Shown: piece after piece, positions 53,595-64,000 of the stretch
Layout of the letters: every line of letters starts with the position of its first letter
How positions within the stretch are numbered: the first letter of the stretch is position 1
Notes under the pieces: generated by a model
The model's input: the letters and a program-made list of their open reading frames with translations, nothing else
Told to the model about the DNA's origin: nothing
Database searches by the model: none
Origin: Unio delphinus
Lineage: Eukaryota > Mollusca > Bivalvia > Unionida > Unionidae
Direction of reading: 5' to 3'
Assembly (NCBI GenBank): GCA_029339505.1
Contig: JAQISU010000114.1
Span: forward strand, 4,638,001 to 4,702,000
DNA: 64,000 nt
Translations under genes and position numbers: made by a program

Positions 53595-54409
53595 CTGAAT
53601 ATAAAGGGAAAAATACATTCTTTAATATTGATTTTTGTCTTTGACAGTAATGTTTGCGGGACATACCATTCTCACACTAGGTATCGTCATGGTGTTAACA
53701 TTTATATGTTATAACAAACAAATACAATAAAAAGAAAAATGATGGATATGAAATTGCGCACCATGCGAGAAGGTGGTAATTTAAAATCGCATTGATATAT
53801 CTACTAACGTTTGCTGACAACGAACAAGCCACGCCGCTATCTATCTACGTCGGTATGCAGACTTCAACTTCCCTGGTTTGGCGAGATTCAGTTTCCTTCT
53901 TGCAACATCTTGCCTTGCAGATTCCTGTTTATGACTGCATACTGACGCCACAGTGCCCTGCCTTCTTGACATCCCATATTGCCCCGTGCCCCATACATAT
54001 ACTAGTCGCTAATAGCTCTCCACATCACAATATTAGTTAGAGTCCATTACGCACCTTTTTGTGCCCTCCTGAAAACTGCGTCTCCAGAACTTCCTGCAGT
54101 ACGCTACTGCCTCTATCAATATATTTCCACATCATCGCTTAGCCATAGATACCATTACTCTTCCTTGTTAAGTGTATCTCATTTGATTTTTAATTGACCT
54201 TTGTCCATAATTTAGGATACGGGGTTGTGCTCTCAAGTAGAGTAAATATGTTTACTTGGTTTGGAGTTTTACATACATAACTGATTCTCAAGAAACGAGT
54301 TCTGTTACATTTTGATAGAGGTTTCCATTAAGATGAATATCATCCCGGTCTTTTCATTGTGTTTGGTGCTTATATTATGGATTTTAAGAACATGCTTAAA
54401 CACCTATTA
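53595..54409. other. No gene seen
   Basis: A plus-strand frame at 53792-54040 is open but shows no domain. Confidence 0.35.
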
Positions 54410-54632
54410 GTGTTTACTTACCTAAAATATTTTTAGCATATTTTCTGTTTTCTAATTGAACGCTGTTTTGTTTTTATAATTCGTTTCGTTTCGTTATATA
54501 TGTTTTAGATGTTGTCTAATGTTCTAAAGCGCTAATAGCTTCGATAGATTAGGCGCTAAACAATGTCCTCATTATTTATTATTATTATTAGTAGTAGTAG
54601 TAGTAGTGGTAGTAGTAGTAGTAGTAATAGCC
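54410..54632 (+). mobile_element. LINE 3' tail ending in (ATT)n(AGT)n
   Basis: It contains TTTTCTGTTTTCTAATTG, TAAAGCGCTAATAGCTTCGA, TAGATTAGGCGCTAAACAAT and GTCCTCATT, then (ATT)n and (AGT)n. Third copy of the 3' end seen at 33932-34116 and 58220-58384. Confidence 0.75.
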
Positions 54633-55421
54633 TTCTGCCGCTATGACCCACATTTATGGCCTTATGCCGCTATGACATACACAATATGTCCGCACTCTTG
54701 AACTAACATTGTTTAGACATTTATGTATCGGTATTCAATTTTGGAATATAAATGAACGATAACAAATAATTTACTATTGAGTTGCACTCTTTCAGTTTGA
54801 AAGCTGTTTTAGTTGTTTGTGTGTGTGTGTGTGTGTGTATGTTTGAATGCGCACACATACAAACCTTGATAACCGTAAAAATTCGAAACAGATTCCCAAC
54901 CTTCCGATCTAAATAAACTCTTTATAAAGGGGCCTTTACAACCTACATCCACAAAACAAACACTAAACACAAGAGCCAGGTAGAAAGTCTAAATTTCCTC
55001 ATGTTTAAATGACAAGAGTAATTTATAAAAAATAGTTTTAAAGAAAAAAGGAGAAATAAATTAAATTTACTGTAAACGGACAGACTAAATATACAGTTTG
55101 CACTACAATCGGATTAATTTAGTTCTATAACAAAAATCATTGTAATGCAATATTCTATCTCACACAGACATGATATTAATTTTCACTGGTAACCAAGTTT
55201 AAATTATTTTACTTTTTGAACGGTCTGGTTAGGACTGCTTCTAATATATATATTCTTAGTAGCACCTGTCTTTTCAAGTATCAGATTAACACTTGGATGT
55301 GAAGGATCGTAAAAATTTGCCACCTTGCACCATTTGTCTTTGTAATTGTATTCCATACCAGTAATGTTCTATCAGACATATTAGAAAATCTTCTTCCTTG
55401 ACACATGTTCTTGTTTTTCAG
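54633..55421. other. No gene seen; short (TG)n tract
   Basis: A (TG)n run lies at 54818-54838. No coding feature. Confidence 0.4.
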
Positions 55422-55565
55422 CCAACTCTCAATGAAACGGTAATAATAACATTGATACTGGTGAACTACAGTGCATTGATAAACGTAACCTGGCCAGACC
55501 GATACATAGTGCAATACAGTGTAGATGGCATAACATTCACTGATGCGCCACACCTGACTGATTTT
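55422..55565 (+). CDS. Candidate host exon, possibly discoidin-like
   Basis: It follows CTTGTTTTTCAG and is followed by GTATGT. The 48 codons are open and include RYIVQYSVDGITFTDAPHLT. The pattern of a strand ending in (Y/L)xVQYSxDGxxFT is common in F5/8 type C (discoidin) domains of extracellular proteins. Only one exon is visible and the domain would be incomplete, so the call is tentative. A (AG)n tract starts 12 bases after the donor. Confidence 0.3.
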
Positions 55566-55576
55566 GTATGTACAGC

Positions 55577-55577
<1 letters not shown>

Positions 55578-55647
<70 letters not shown>
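55578..55647. repeat. (AG)n microsatellite
   Basis: About 70 bp of AG repeats. Confidence 0.97.
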
Positions 55648-56282
55648 ATTTAAGGAGTGGATATTCTGCATCAGTATACGTTGGACAAATACACGTCTAC
55701 GTCAATTTGTTAAATCGTATATGTATTTTATTTGGAAAGGACAACGTACAGTATAGTAGTTGATAAATCGAACATGCTTCAGTCTGACTGACTGCTTGCT
55801 TATGGCTTTAGTTCTTTCTATAGGCGGGTCTATTTTTCGTCAGGTAGAGTATGGTAGCATTATGACAATTTTTCACATTTCAATGGAATACAAAAGGTAT
55901 GAGAGTCAAAACGAACTTAGAGTATTTTATGCGTGTGCCAATCATAACGAAGTATGTTCGTCTGAGCATTGACCCGAATAAAAGTGGCTGTTGGATCAAC
56001 AACTATTATGTTACAACACCCGGTGAGTAGGAGCAGTAATGTTTTAATCGTTGAACAGCAATATTTAGAGGTATATCTGAGGTTTATATCTTTACACCCT
56101 TCAAGCACTGTACCTGAGCTTTCTGACTGTATGTAATGCACACTATTTCGAATATTTATACAAGCACATCTGTAGCTTGATTTCGAAACTTTCAGCAAGC
56201 ATTTGTATACTAATTTCATACTATAACTTCATGACCAGGAAAACAAATTGTGAATACATTTTGTTAATGGTCGTTGCCTTTA
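55648..56282. other. No gene seen
   Basis: No feature recognised. Confidence 0.4.
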
Positions 56283-56604
56283 AGTTTGGGTTTTTGCTGA
56301 GGCTCTCGGTTTAAAAAACAAAACATCTTTGTGTAATGGTGTAAAAAAGGGTGGACAGCGCTGGTGTAAGAAATACATAACACAATATTCACCAAAGTAC
56401 TAAAGCAAAGCTCAATGCAAAAATGATTTTCCCACCCTCAAATCTTCAACAAGTTCACTAAATAAATATTCCTAGATATCTCACATTCCACCTCACCTCC
56501 CAAGATAGTGACACACAGGTCATATGATCCAAATCTGTTAGATATATATGTATTCTTTGTATAGCTGAATATATAAAGCTTGTTAAGAAAATATTTCACA
56601 ATGT
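56283..56604 (-). repeat. Interspersed repeat R, copy 2 (inverted)
   Basis: Reverse complement of copy 1 (50439-50747): GGTTTTTGCTGAGGCTCTCG at one end and AAATATTTCACAATGT at the other. The pair forms an inverted repeat about 5.5 kb apart. Confidence 0.8.
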
Positions 56605-57401
56605 TTTCATACTGATAGTCTTGTAAATCTTACGTTCAACCTCAACTAAAATCCCTAGTGTAGTACACACTAATCATACATGATCGAGGTTTTGTATTTT
56701 GCCATCTCGCTTCCGTATACTCCATGTGTGGGAGCTAACAACGCTGCTCTCATAGATGAACAATGTTTTTTATATTTAACCCACTGATACCCCACGAGTG
56801 AGAGTCAATGACACTGCACCCTTCGAGATGATCAAAAGTTTCTGAAATTCAATCCAGTGTCAGAAGGTATAGTAATTTAGTAATGAATAAACATGAAGAT
56901 GGAACGATTTAGGGTATCACAGTCAGAAAAACCTATGTAAAATCTAGGTATAAATGTGATTTCTATAAAACACCGACATAATATATGCAAAACCTAGGTA
57001 TAAATGTAATAGCTATACGCCGCATCGAATATACACTACATTATTATTTCTGAATGATCGCTAACACCACAGATACAAAGAAAAATAATTTTCACATTGA
57101 TAATGCGTTAATATTTTTGACAATTTATGGTGGCCAATCCGCGGCTCTTCTGTGTTCACACTGCGGCTCGCGAAACATTTATGAAATTAATTTTTTTTTG
57201 TTTGAAATATATAATATAAAAAATATAAAATATAAAAATATATGAAAGTAAACAATTTTCTTGACCGAAACAAAGGGTTGAAAATAATTTGGGCTTAATT
57301 TAAATTTTAAATTTGGAAGAGAGCGATTGGTGACTGATTGTTTGGTGATGTAAACTTGAATTTCTGGTTCGGGTTCCGGTAAAAATCCGCAAGTCGAACC
57401 A
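56605..57401. other. No gene seen
   Basis: Contains a short imperfect duplication (AAAxCTAGGTATAAATGT at about 56940 and 56994) and an AT-only stretch near 57205-57242. Confidence 0.4.
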
Positions 57402-58384
57402 TTGAACGTTACTGGTTTTTTTTCTTTAAAATCCTACTATAGTTACAAAGACTTGTTATTAAAAAGTTTAAATCAAAAAAACATTGCAACAAGTTGCAAG
57501 AAACGAAAATATAAAGAAGAAAATAGAAGTTTTCTACGGGAACAAATTTGCAACACCATCATTGAATTCTCACAGTCAGTACGGAACCTAGGCGTTACTC
57601 TAGACAGTACTCTCACATTGAACCAGCATGTCATGAACATATGCAAGGCTGCATATCTTGAATTGAGACGCATCAGTTCGATTCGTAAATATCTTTCAGT
57701 TGATGCCACTAAAACACTTGGTTGTTCATTAGTACTTTGAAGACTGGACTTTTGTAACTCATTTATGTCTGGTTCGTCACAATATTTCCTCCAGAAACTT
57801 CAAAAAAGTTCAAAACACGGCTGTACGGATCATCTTTAGAGTACCTCGATCAGAACACACCTCACCACTGCTTTGTACCCCACATTGGTTATGAATTCGA
57901 TACAGAATCAAACCAGAAATTTGTTCTCTGTGCTATGTTTTAATGACAGACTCCAGTCCAAAACACCTATCCAGCCTCACCCATGTGTAAACACCAGTTA
58001 GATCCTTCTTCTGATAATCGTATACTTATTATTCCCATGGTGAAAAAAGTCATATGGACAATGTTCATTTGCGCACCAGGTCCCGGCGAAGTGGAACGAA
58101 TTGCCCATTGAAATTAGACACAAAGACACATTAGTCCCTTTTAAGAGTGCTCTTAAGACGATCTGTTTCGACTGCAGGGACAAACTTTGCAACCTAATCA
58201 TGTTTTGTATCTTATATGTTTTCAGCATGTTTTTGTTTTCCAATTTCATTGTTTTGTCATTTGTTGTTCGTTAGTGTAGCCATATCATTATTGATGGTGT
58301 AAAGCGCTTAGAGCTTCGAAAGATTAGGCACTATACAAAGTCCTCATTATTATTATTGTTATTATTATTATTATTATTATTATT
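57402..58384 (+). pseudogene. 5'-truncated LINE: RT C-terminus plus 3' UTR
   Basis: Frame 57402-57740 contains RNLGVTLDSTLTLNQHVMNI and RRISSIRKYLSVDATKTLGC, and the reading continues, frameshifted, with RLDFCN and LQKVQNTAVRIIF-type blocks to about 58200. These are the thumb and C-terminal landmarks of CR1/L2/Rex-type and related LINE reverse transcriptases. A 3' UTR follows with GTAAAGCGCTTAGAGCTTCG and AAAGTCCTCATT, ending in (ATT)n at 58349-58384. The fragment is 5'-truncated as usual for LINEs. The family tail occurs at two other places in the window. Confidence 0.82.
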
Positions 58385-60110
58385 AATCGATAAAGACGGT
58401 AAGCCAATTTGCCTTATCTGCCAGCCAAACACCGCTCGCAAATTACAATGCTAGCAATTTGAAGCGACACTATGGAAAAAGTCATGAAGAGTTTGCTTCG
58501 AGGTATCCACTGCAATCTGAATTAAGGAAAAATCATGTTTGCTGCGTTAAAATCTGGAATGTGTCAGCAACAGATACTACTTTCAGCTTTCTGCAAAGAA
58601 TTTTTCACTCCCAATGATGCAAGTTATGCCATTGCTTGGAATATTTCTCGTGCTAAACGACCGTATTCTGATGGGAACGTTATTAAGAAGAATATACAGG
58701 AAGTAATTTCAATATTAGATCCAAATAATTCCAACCTTCGGCGACTGATAGCACACATTCCAATGTCACGCCACACCACTGAGAAACGTATTTCAGAATT
58801 AGCGCTGATATTGAAGGACAAATGACGAACGATGCAAAGAACTGTATAGCATTCAGTTTGGCTCTTGATGAATCAACATATATTCAAGAGACGCCACAAT
58901 TGGCGGTGTTCGTTGGTTATGTTTCATTAGACGTAGCTGTAAAAGAAGAACTGTTAAACTTGGTGGAACTGGAAGATATAACTCACGGTATTGATGTCAA
59001 GAATGCACTTGATAAAACGCTGATGGATGCTGGTGTAGCACTAAATAAATTTGTAAGTGTCACATTAGATGGAGCACCGTCAATGCTTGGTAAAAATGTA
59101 GTTATGATGGGGATTTTAACGAATGATACAAAATATCCGGATATTCTTCCTGTACACTGCATCATTCACAGAGAAAGTCTTGCAGCCAAATATTTTAAAT
59201 TCGAAAGTGTAATGGAAACGGTTCTACAAATTGTGAATTTCATTCGTTGAAATGCAAAAACATCACCGGCAGTTCAGAAACTTCATTGCTGAGCTAGATC
59301 TCGAAGACAAACCAGATGACCTTTTATTCCACTGTGTTTTTAGGTGGTTGTCTACCAGCAATGTTTTAAACAGATTTGTAGACTTGCTTGAACACATTGC
59401 TGCTTTCCTTTGAAAAAAAAGACAAGCCTTATCCACATCTGGCAGGCGATGATTGGATGGATGATTAGATGTTTTTAACTGACATTATGTAGCATCTATA
59501 AAATCTGAACCTGTCGTTGCAAGGAAAGGGTAAGCTTATTTCTGATCTTATACAGGCTGTGTTTAACTTTCAGAAAAAAAATACAGATTCTTCAAAGAGA
59601 TATCCTATCATGGGAGTTTAAACACTTTCCTCATCTTCAGAATAGAGTTAGCTCATACTCTTATGGTGGAATTCAACTTAGAAATCTTGGGTCAGATAGA
59701 GATAGGTTACAACGATTATTGGAAGATTTCCAAGCCATGTTGACTAACTTGCACCAACTAAAATCCTGTTCCGCTTTTCTCATAAATCAATTCATGATAG
59801 ACGTAATCAAAGATGGTTACCAGCTTCCCCAGAACATTGTTATGGAAACTTCTGCTGCGGAAATGGAACTATTGGAGTTACAGGAAGATCTGGGTTTGGA
59901 GATGATACAGAAGTCACAATCTGTGATGGATTTCTGGAAGCTCGTGCCAGAAGTAAAATATCGTCAACTTAAGAAAAGTAGTTGCCGACTTATATCCATT
60001 TTCGGTACAACCTACTGCTGTGAATCTTTGTACTCCACAATCAAGTTTATAAAATCAAAGCATCGAACAGTAACTAGTAAATATTTGTTAATTATTTGAA
60101 TTGTTATTTG
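58385..60110 (+). pseudogene. hAT transposase relic with BED finger (ZBED5/GTF2IRD2-like group)
   Basis: It starts just after the LINE (ATT)n tail with a BED-type zinc finger (DGKPICLICQ, then NLKRHYGKSHEEF in another frame). Frame 58535-58825 carries CKEFFTPNDASYAIAWNISR and PMSRHTTEKRISELA. Frame 58822-59250 has the catalytic-core landmarks IAFSLALDESTYIQETPQLA and VTLDGAPSMLGK with PVHCIIHRESLAAK. Frame 59719-60099 has the C-terminal dimerisation segment (YRQLKKSSCRLISIFGTTYC, CESLYSTIKFIKSKHR). The order matches the hAT-derived ZBED5/GTF2IRD2/SCAND3-type proteins. Several frameshifts and stops, so a dead transposon. Confidence 0.85.
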
Positions 60111-60149
60111 TATGCAAGTAAACTTTATTCAATAAAGTTTACCTGCATA
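60111..60149. repeat. 39-bp near-perfect palindrome
   Basis: TATGCAAGTAAACTTTATT, one C, then AATAAAGTTTACCTGCATA: 19-base arms with one mismatch. It lies right after the end of the hAT frame. Confidence 0.9.
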
Positions 60150-60929
60150 CAGAAATCAATTGAAATAAAGTAAATATTAACCAATTTACCATGTCATATT
60201 AAATTCTACAGATAAAATCAGAAAAACCTAAATAATATGAGATTCGTGGAAAGAGAACAAGGACTGTGTGCATTTCACAGCTAATGGTATTGAATTTATA
60301 ACCTTAATGACAATTAATAGTAATACAATAAAGAGACAGACGCCTATACAGGTGTTCAAAAAATGTACAAAGCAGAGCATAAAGGTGTTTATTGGGTTGT
60401 TCCTATCATGGCTACACTCCTAGGTAGTATAGAATTAAAGAAGTTTGATCAGGTGCGGCAGAAATAGTTCCATACATGGGTTGTTCTGTGAAATATTGAT
60501 ACGATAAAGTGCACATACATTCAAGGGAAAAATGTTAATCTACAGCAATGATTTAGTCCATTTTGTGATTGTAAAATCTGCAATACAAAGTTAACAGTAT
60601 AATTGACACGATAAGCAAAGAAAAAATATACAAAAAAAGAATCTTAATGAGTATATTTAATTGTTAGCAAGTATGACAGATTTAACAGAGGGAGATACAA
60701 AGCGCAATAGGAAACAAATTAGACACATATCAACCCAAAATACATAACATTTATTGGCTTATGAAAAGAAACAGATTCCGTTGAACCAACGCCCCATTTA
60801 ACAAAAGTTAACGCATATTATATCTGTCTCTATATTAATTCCTTTCCTTTTATCCATGTTAACTCTGTCCTGTTTGACATTCCTCTTTTCAACTGGAACG
60901 TTTTGTGGCAATAATCGGATATGTCGAAA
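60150..60929. other. No gene seen
   Basis: AT-rich DNA without recognisable features. Confidence 0.4.
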
Positions 60930-61255
60930 GTGAAACAAATATTTGCATAATCTAATAATGACAAATATCTTTACATTATCAAATGACAACATAAATATCT
61001 TTACATAATCTATTGACAACAGAGAATTATTTACAAAATTAAATGAAAACTTGAATAGTATTTACACAATCTAATGAAAGCAAAACTATATTTAGATAAT
61101 CTAATGACAACATAAATATATTTACAAACTCTAAATACAGCATATATGTATTTCCATACATTAATGGCAACATAAATATATTTAGGTAATGTAACAACAA
61201 CATATACGTTATTCATAATCTAATGATAGCCCAAATTTATTTATGTAAACAAATA
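60930..61255. repeat. 30-bp degenerate minisatellite, about 10 units
   Basis: The unit contains TAATGACAACATAAATATAT and TTACATAATC; GACAAC recurs at 30-bp spacing near 60985 and 61015, with much drift. Confidence 0.75.
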
Positions 61256-61589
61256 ACTACAGAAATGTTAATCTGTTGCATCGATGCAAACGTGAATGAA
61301 TGTGGCTGAATACGGAATGTTACGTTTGATCAGGAACACAAGATCAGTAATTAAAACGAAATACTAATAAACAATAATATCTTATCCCGATTATTTTACG
61401 AGACAAATATGTTTATGAAAAAAATGAATACCTTCAGTTGATGTCAAAGAAGAATGAATTATGTGAAACATAACCCTAAGATTAAAGTCTATATCACCGA
61501 ATACAAGGCTAACTTACCGCGTTGGCAAGAATTGCAATGTTATCTACTCTTCAGTCATTGTTTCTAGATGTGTTTGTACCAAAATTGTA
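61256..61589. other. No gene seen
   Basis: AT-rich DNA without recognisable features. Confidence 0.4.
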
Positions 61590-61793
61590 TTCCTTTACCT
61601 TAACCAAACATCCAAATTATATAAATTTACCTTAATTAAACCAATAACCAATACCAGGTTTATCTTAACTACATGAATAACGTATAAGGTTTACTTTGAC
61701 CTAATCAATAACAGCAAAAGATGTATGTTTATCTTAACCAAATCAATACGATAAATGATGTACATTTACCTTAACCGAATCAGTAACCCGAAA

Positions 61794-61890
<97 letters not shown>

Positions 61891-61950
61891 ATCTTCACCA
61901 AATCAATAACCCAAATTGTAAACAGTCACCTTCAAAAATAAAGATCATAA
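61590..61950. repeat. About 45-bp degenerate minisatellite containing (TA)n(GT)n
   Basis: Units carry TTTACCTTAACCAAATCAAT and AACCCAAA; recognisable copies at about 61595, 61640, 61680, 61725, 61768 and 61892. A (TA)n tract (61797-61870) and (GT)n (61871-61890) interrupt the last two. Confidence 0.75.
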
Positions 61951-62611
61951 AAAGACTTTCAATGGTAATATATCAATAATGTAAACATTCAATTTTATTA
62001 GATTCGTTGTCTGTGAAATTTTGTTTACCACTGATCCATTGTTTTATGAAAGATTAATGGTCTTAATACGCAATTAAATTTGCTTTCACCGAACAGATGA
62101 AAATTAGCATAAAAGTTTGATAATGAGCTGGGGACGTATGATTGTTATGTCATATAACTAACACAAGGAAAACAAATATTTTAGCTTAATAGTTACTTTT
62201 GTTTTCCGTTGAGTAATTTAAAACACAAGAGCGGCATACACTGCAATTCTATATCGAATAATTAACATTGACTGAAACATCGACACTATCTGTTTCACAT
62301 ATTTGCATAATTATATAAAATTGTTTAAGATATAACTAATTCTTTAAAAACCGTTCAAGCAGTAACGAAATGAGCAGATTAATCAATAATAATTCCAGAA
62401 TATTGATAGATAGCTTAACAGAGTATAAACAGTGAAACAGGACGAGATATTGTGGTTGATATTATTAATGATTTTTATGAGATTTTTTTTGTTTTAATCA
62501 AATATACATAAAATGTCTTCTATTTAAATGTTTATCTAACATATAACACAGAAAATAATCTGTAAACTTGCATAAATTTCTTTTTAAAACAATATGCATT
62601 ATTAACCATTG
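61951..62611. other. No gene seen
   Basis: AT-rich DNA without recognisable features. Confidence 0.4.
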
Positions 62612-63303
62612 GATAATTTATTAATTTAAAATATGCTTGTCTTCACATTACTTTACTCATTATGATGTTTTGCATACGAAAATTGTTTGATCTGATTGAC
62701 GCCTGATAACTGACGTTTTGATTAACAAAACAACCTGTACATCTTGCATTTTAAATTAAGGTTATTGGCAATGTTTTCCTGCGCAAACATTTCTTCCTAT
62801 CCATTGGTCCAAATGAATTAGCCTTATATATCCATCGCCTTACATTATTTGCCCTCAAATTAGCTGGATTATCAAACAATTCGCAGATCAGTAATTACAG
62901 GTTTGTTTCATTTCTGCAAACATAACCTTAATGCAATGCTACAAGAGCAGTCAAGGCGATAATTTATTAATTTAAAATATGCTTGTCTTCACATTACTTT
63001 ACTCATTATGATGTTTTGCATACGAAAATTGTTTGATCTGATTGACGCCTGATAACTGACGTTTTGATTAACAAAACAACCTGTACATCTTGCATTTTAA
63101 ATTAAGGTTATTGGCAATGTTTTCCTGCGCAAACATTTCTTCCTATCCATTGGTCCAAATGAATTAGCCTTATATATCCATCGCCTTACATTATTTGCCC
63201 TCAAATTAGCTGGATTATCAAACAATTCGCAGATCAGTAATTACAGGTTTGTTTCATTTCTGCAAACATAACCTTAATGCAATGCTACAAGAGCAGTCAA
63301 GGC
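62612..63303. repeat. Perfect 346-bp tandem duplication
   Basis: Copy 1 is 62612-62957 and copy 2 is 62958-63303. Reading both by eye I found no differences. No coding frame. Confidence 0.93.
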
Positions 63304-64000
63304 CCTATTATCCTGATGTGCTAATACATGTAACATAAATAGAATGCCCGAATGACTCAAAATTCCTTTCTAAATTTAAAATGATAGATATGTGTAGAGC
63401 TACCAACTGGATAAAAAAATCATCTTGGGTCAGTATCTTCACTTTCGCTATAAAACAAGGATAGTGCTATATGAAACACTGTCAGGTCACAATTGGTATG
63501 CGCATTTTGAGTTTCATCTCTCTAAATATGTATTTGTTTGTAGCCAAGACTTGGAATAAACAGTGCAATTACAATAACTTTGAGACAATGTTTACGGATA
63601 TAATAAGTCTTCAGTTCGTTTATACGCTTACGACTTATTGCTAAAATCTTAATGTTCAACTTGAGTCCTTTAGCGAGAACTATAAAGGTGGTAAAAAGGC
63701 GACTATAAATAAAGAAATGTCTAAACCAATTAAATTGAAGATACAAATACTAAGTATTTCGAAAATGTAAAAGTAAATCGATAGTGTTGCTTGTTGTGTA
63801 ATACTGGAGAAAATGTTAAAGTTCTCAGTAGCATTATAGTAAGAAGATAATGAAAACAATTCGATGGTAACGCAGAGGTACAACTTAAATTAAAAATGCA
63901 ACATGTAAACATAACGTATTATGAGTTTAGATTGAACTATATGGCATACTTAGTTATGACCTTCCTGAAATAAACATGGTAAAAGAGAAAGCGATAGATG
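63304..64000. other. No gene seen
   Basis: AT-rich DNA; short minus-strand frames near 63522-63912 overlap each other and show no domain. Confidence 0.4.

Overview
The window looks like nuclear DNA of an invertebrate animal, most likely a mollusc. It is AT-rich and gene-poor, and full of long (TA)n, (GA)n and (ATT)n microsatellites and degenerate minisatellites. It also holds pieces of most animal transposon classes: a Penelope-like element with a GIY-YIG nuclease, LINE 3' ends, a BED-finger hAT transposase and two copies of a tRNA-derived SINE whose body resembles, from memory, molluscan SINEs. No prokaryotic operon structure is present. Host genes are poorly visible; only a few candidate exons with splice-like borders can be proposed (11.3-14.6 kb, 52.5-53.6 kb, 55.4 kb).

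The main content is virus-like DNA of the Maverick/Polinton/adintovirus type. Element A (34270-49046, 14.8 kb) is nearly complete. It has 296-bp terminal inverted repeats starting AGCAGCAG, flanked on both sides by AATAT. From left to right it carries an A32-type packaging ATPase (-), a zinc-ribbon/phospholipase A2 gene (+), a DDE (rve) integrase (+), and a very large replication protein (-) with a divergent polymerase-B-like core, an SF1 helicase and a C-terminal HNH/zinc module behind an array of 30-residue basic repeats. Then come a free-standing HNH homing-type endonuclease (+), a small unknown gene, a regulatory region, and a rightward structural block: virion-like protein, pVI-like basic protein, double-jelly-roll major capsid protein, core-like protein, adenain-like protease, coil/fibre-like protein, two-pass membrane protein and minor capsid (penton-like) protein. 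Several A genes are broken, so A is young but damaged.

Element B (1-about 10445) is a heavily decayed relative whose pol gene runs off the left edge. Nearly every A structural gene has a recognisable B counterpart, but the B structural block is inverted relative to its pol gene. B also keeps an HNH relic and an extra zinc-ribbon gene that A lacks. A third relic (29090-29700) is a piece of a packaging ATPase from a different Maverick lineage.

Region by region: 1-10.4 kb element B; 10.4-21.7 kb host DNA with candidate exons, one SINE and microsatellites; 21.8-25.1 kb Penelope-like element lying between two (TA)n tracts; 25.5-27.6 kb a 43-bp and a 54-bp minisatellite array; 29.1-29.7 kb Maverick ATPase relic; 31.3-34.1 kb LINE and SINE remains; 34.3-49.0 kb element A; 49-57 kb host DNA with a dispersed inverted repeat pair and candidate exons; 57.4-58.4 kb LINE 3' end; 58.4-60.1 kb hAT relic; 60.1-64 kb palindrome, minisatellites and a perfect 346-bp tandem duplication.

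In element A the integrase would insert the DNA. The pol-helicase protein would copy it. The MCP, minor capsid protein, ATPase and protease form the usual particle-making set, and the PLA2-like domain and membrane protein are plausible membrane-penetration or envelope-interaction factors. All functions are inferred from motifs read by eye; no database search was possible.
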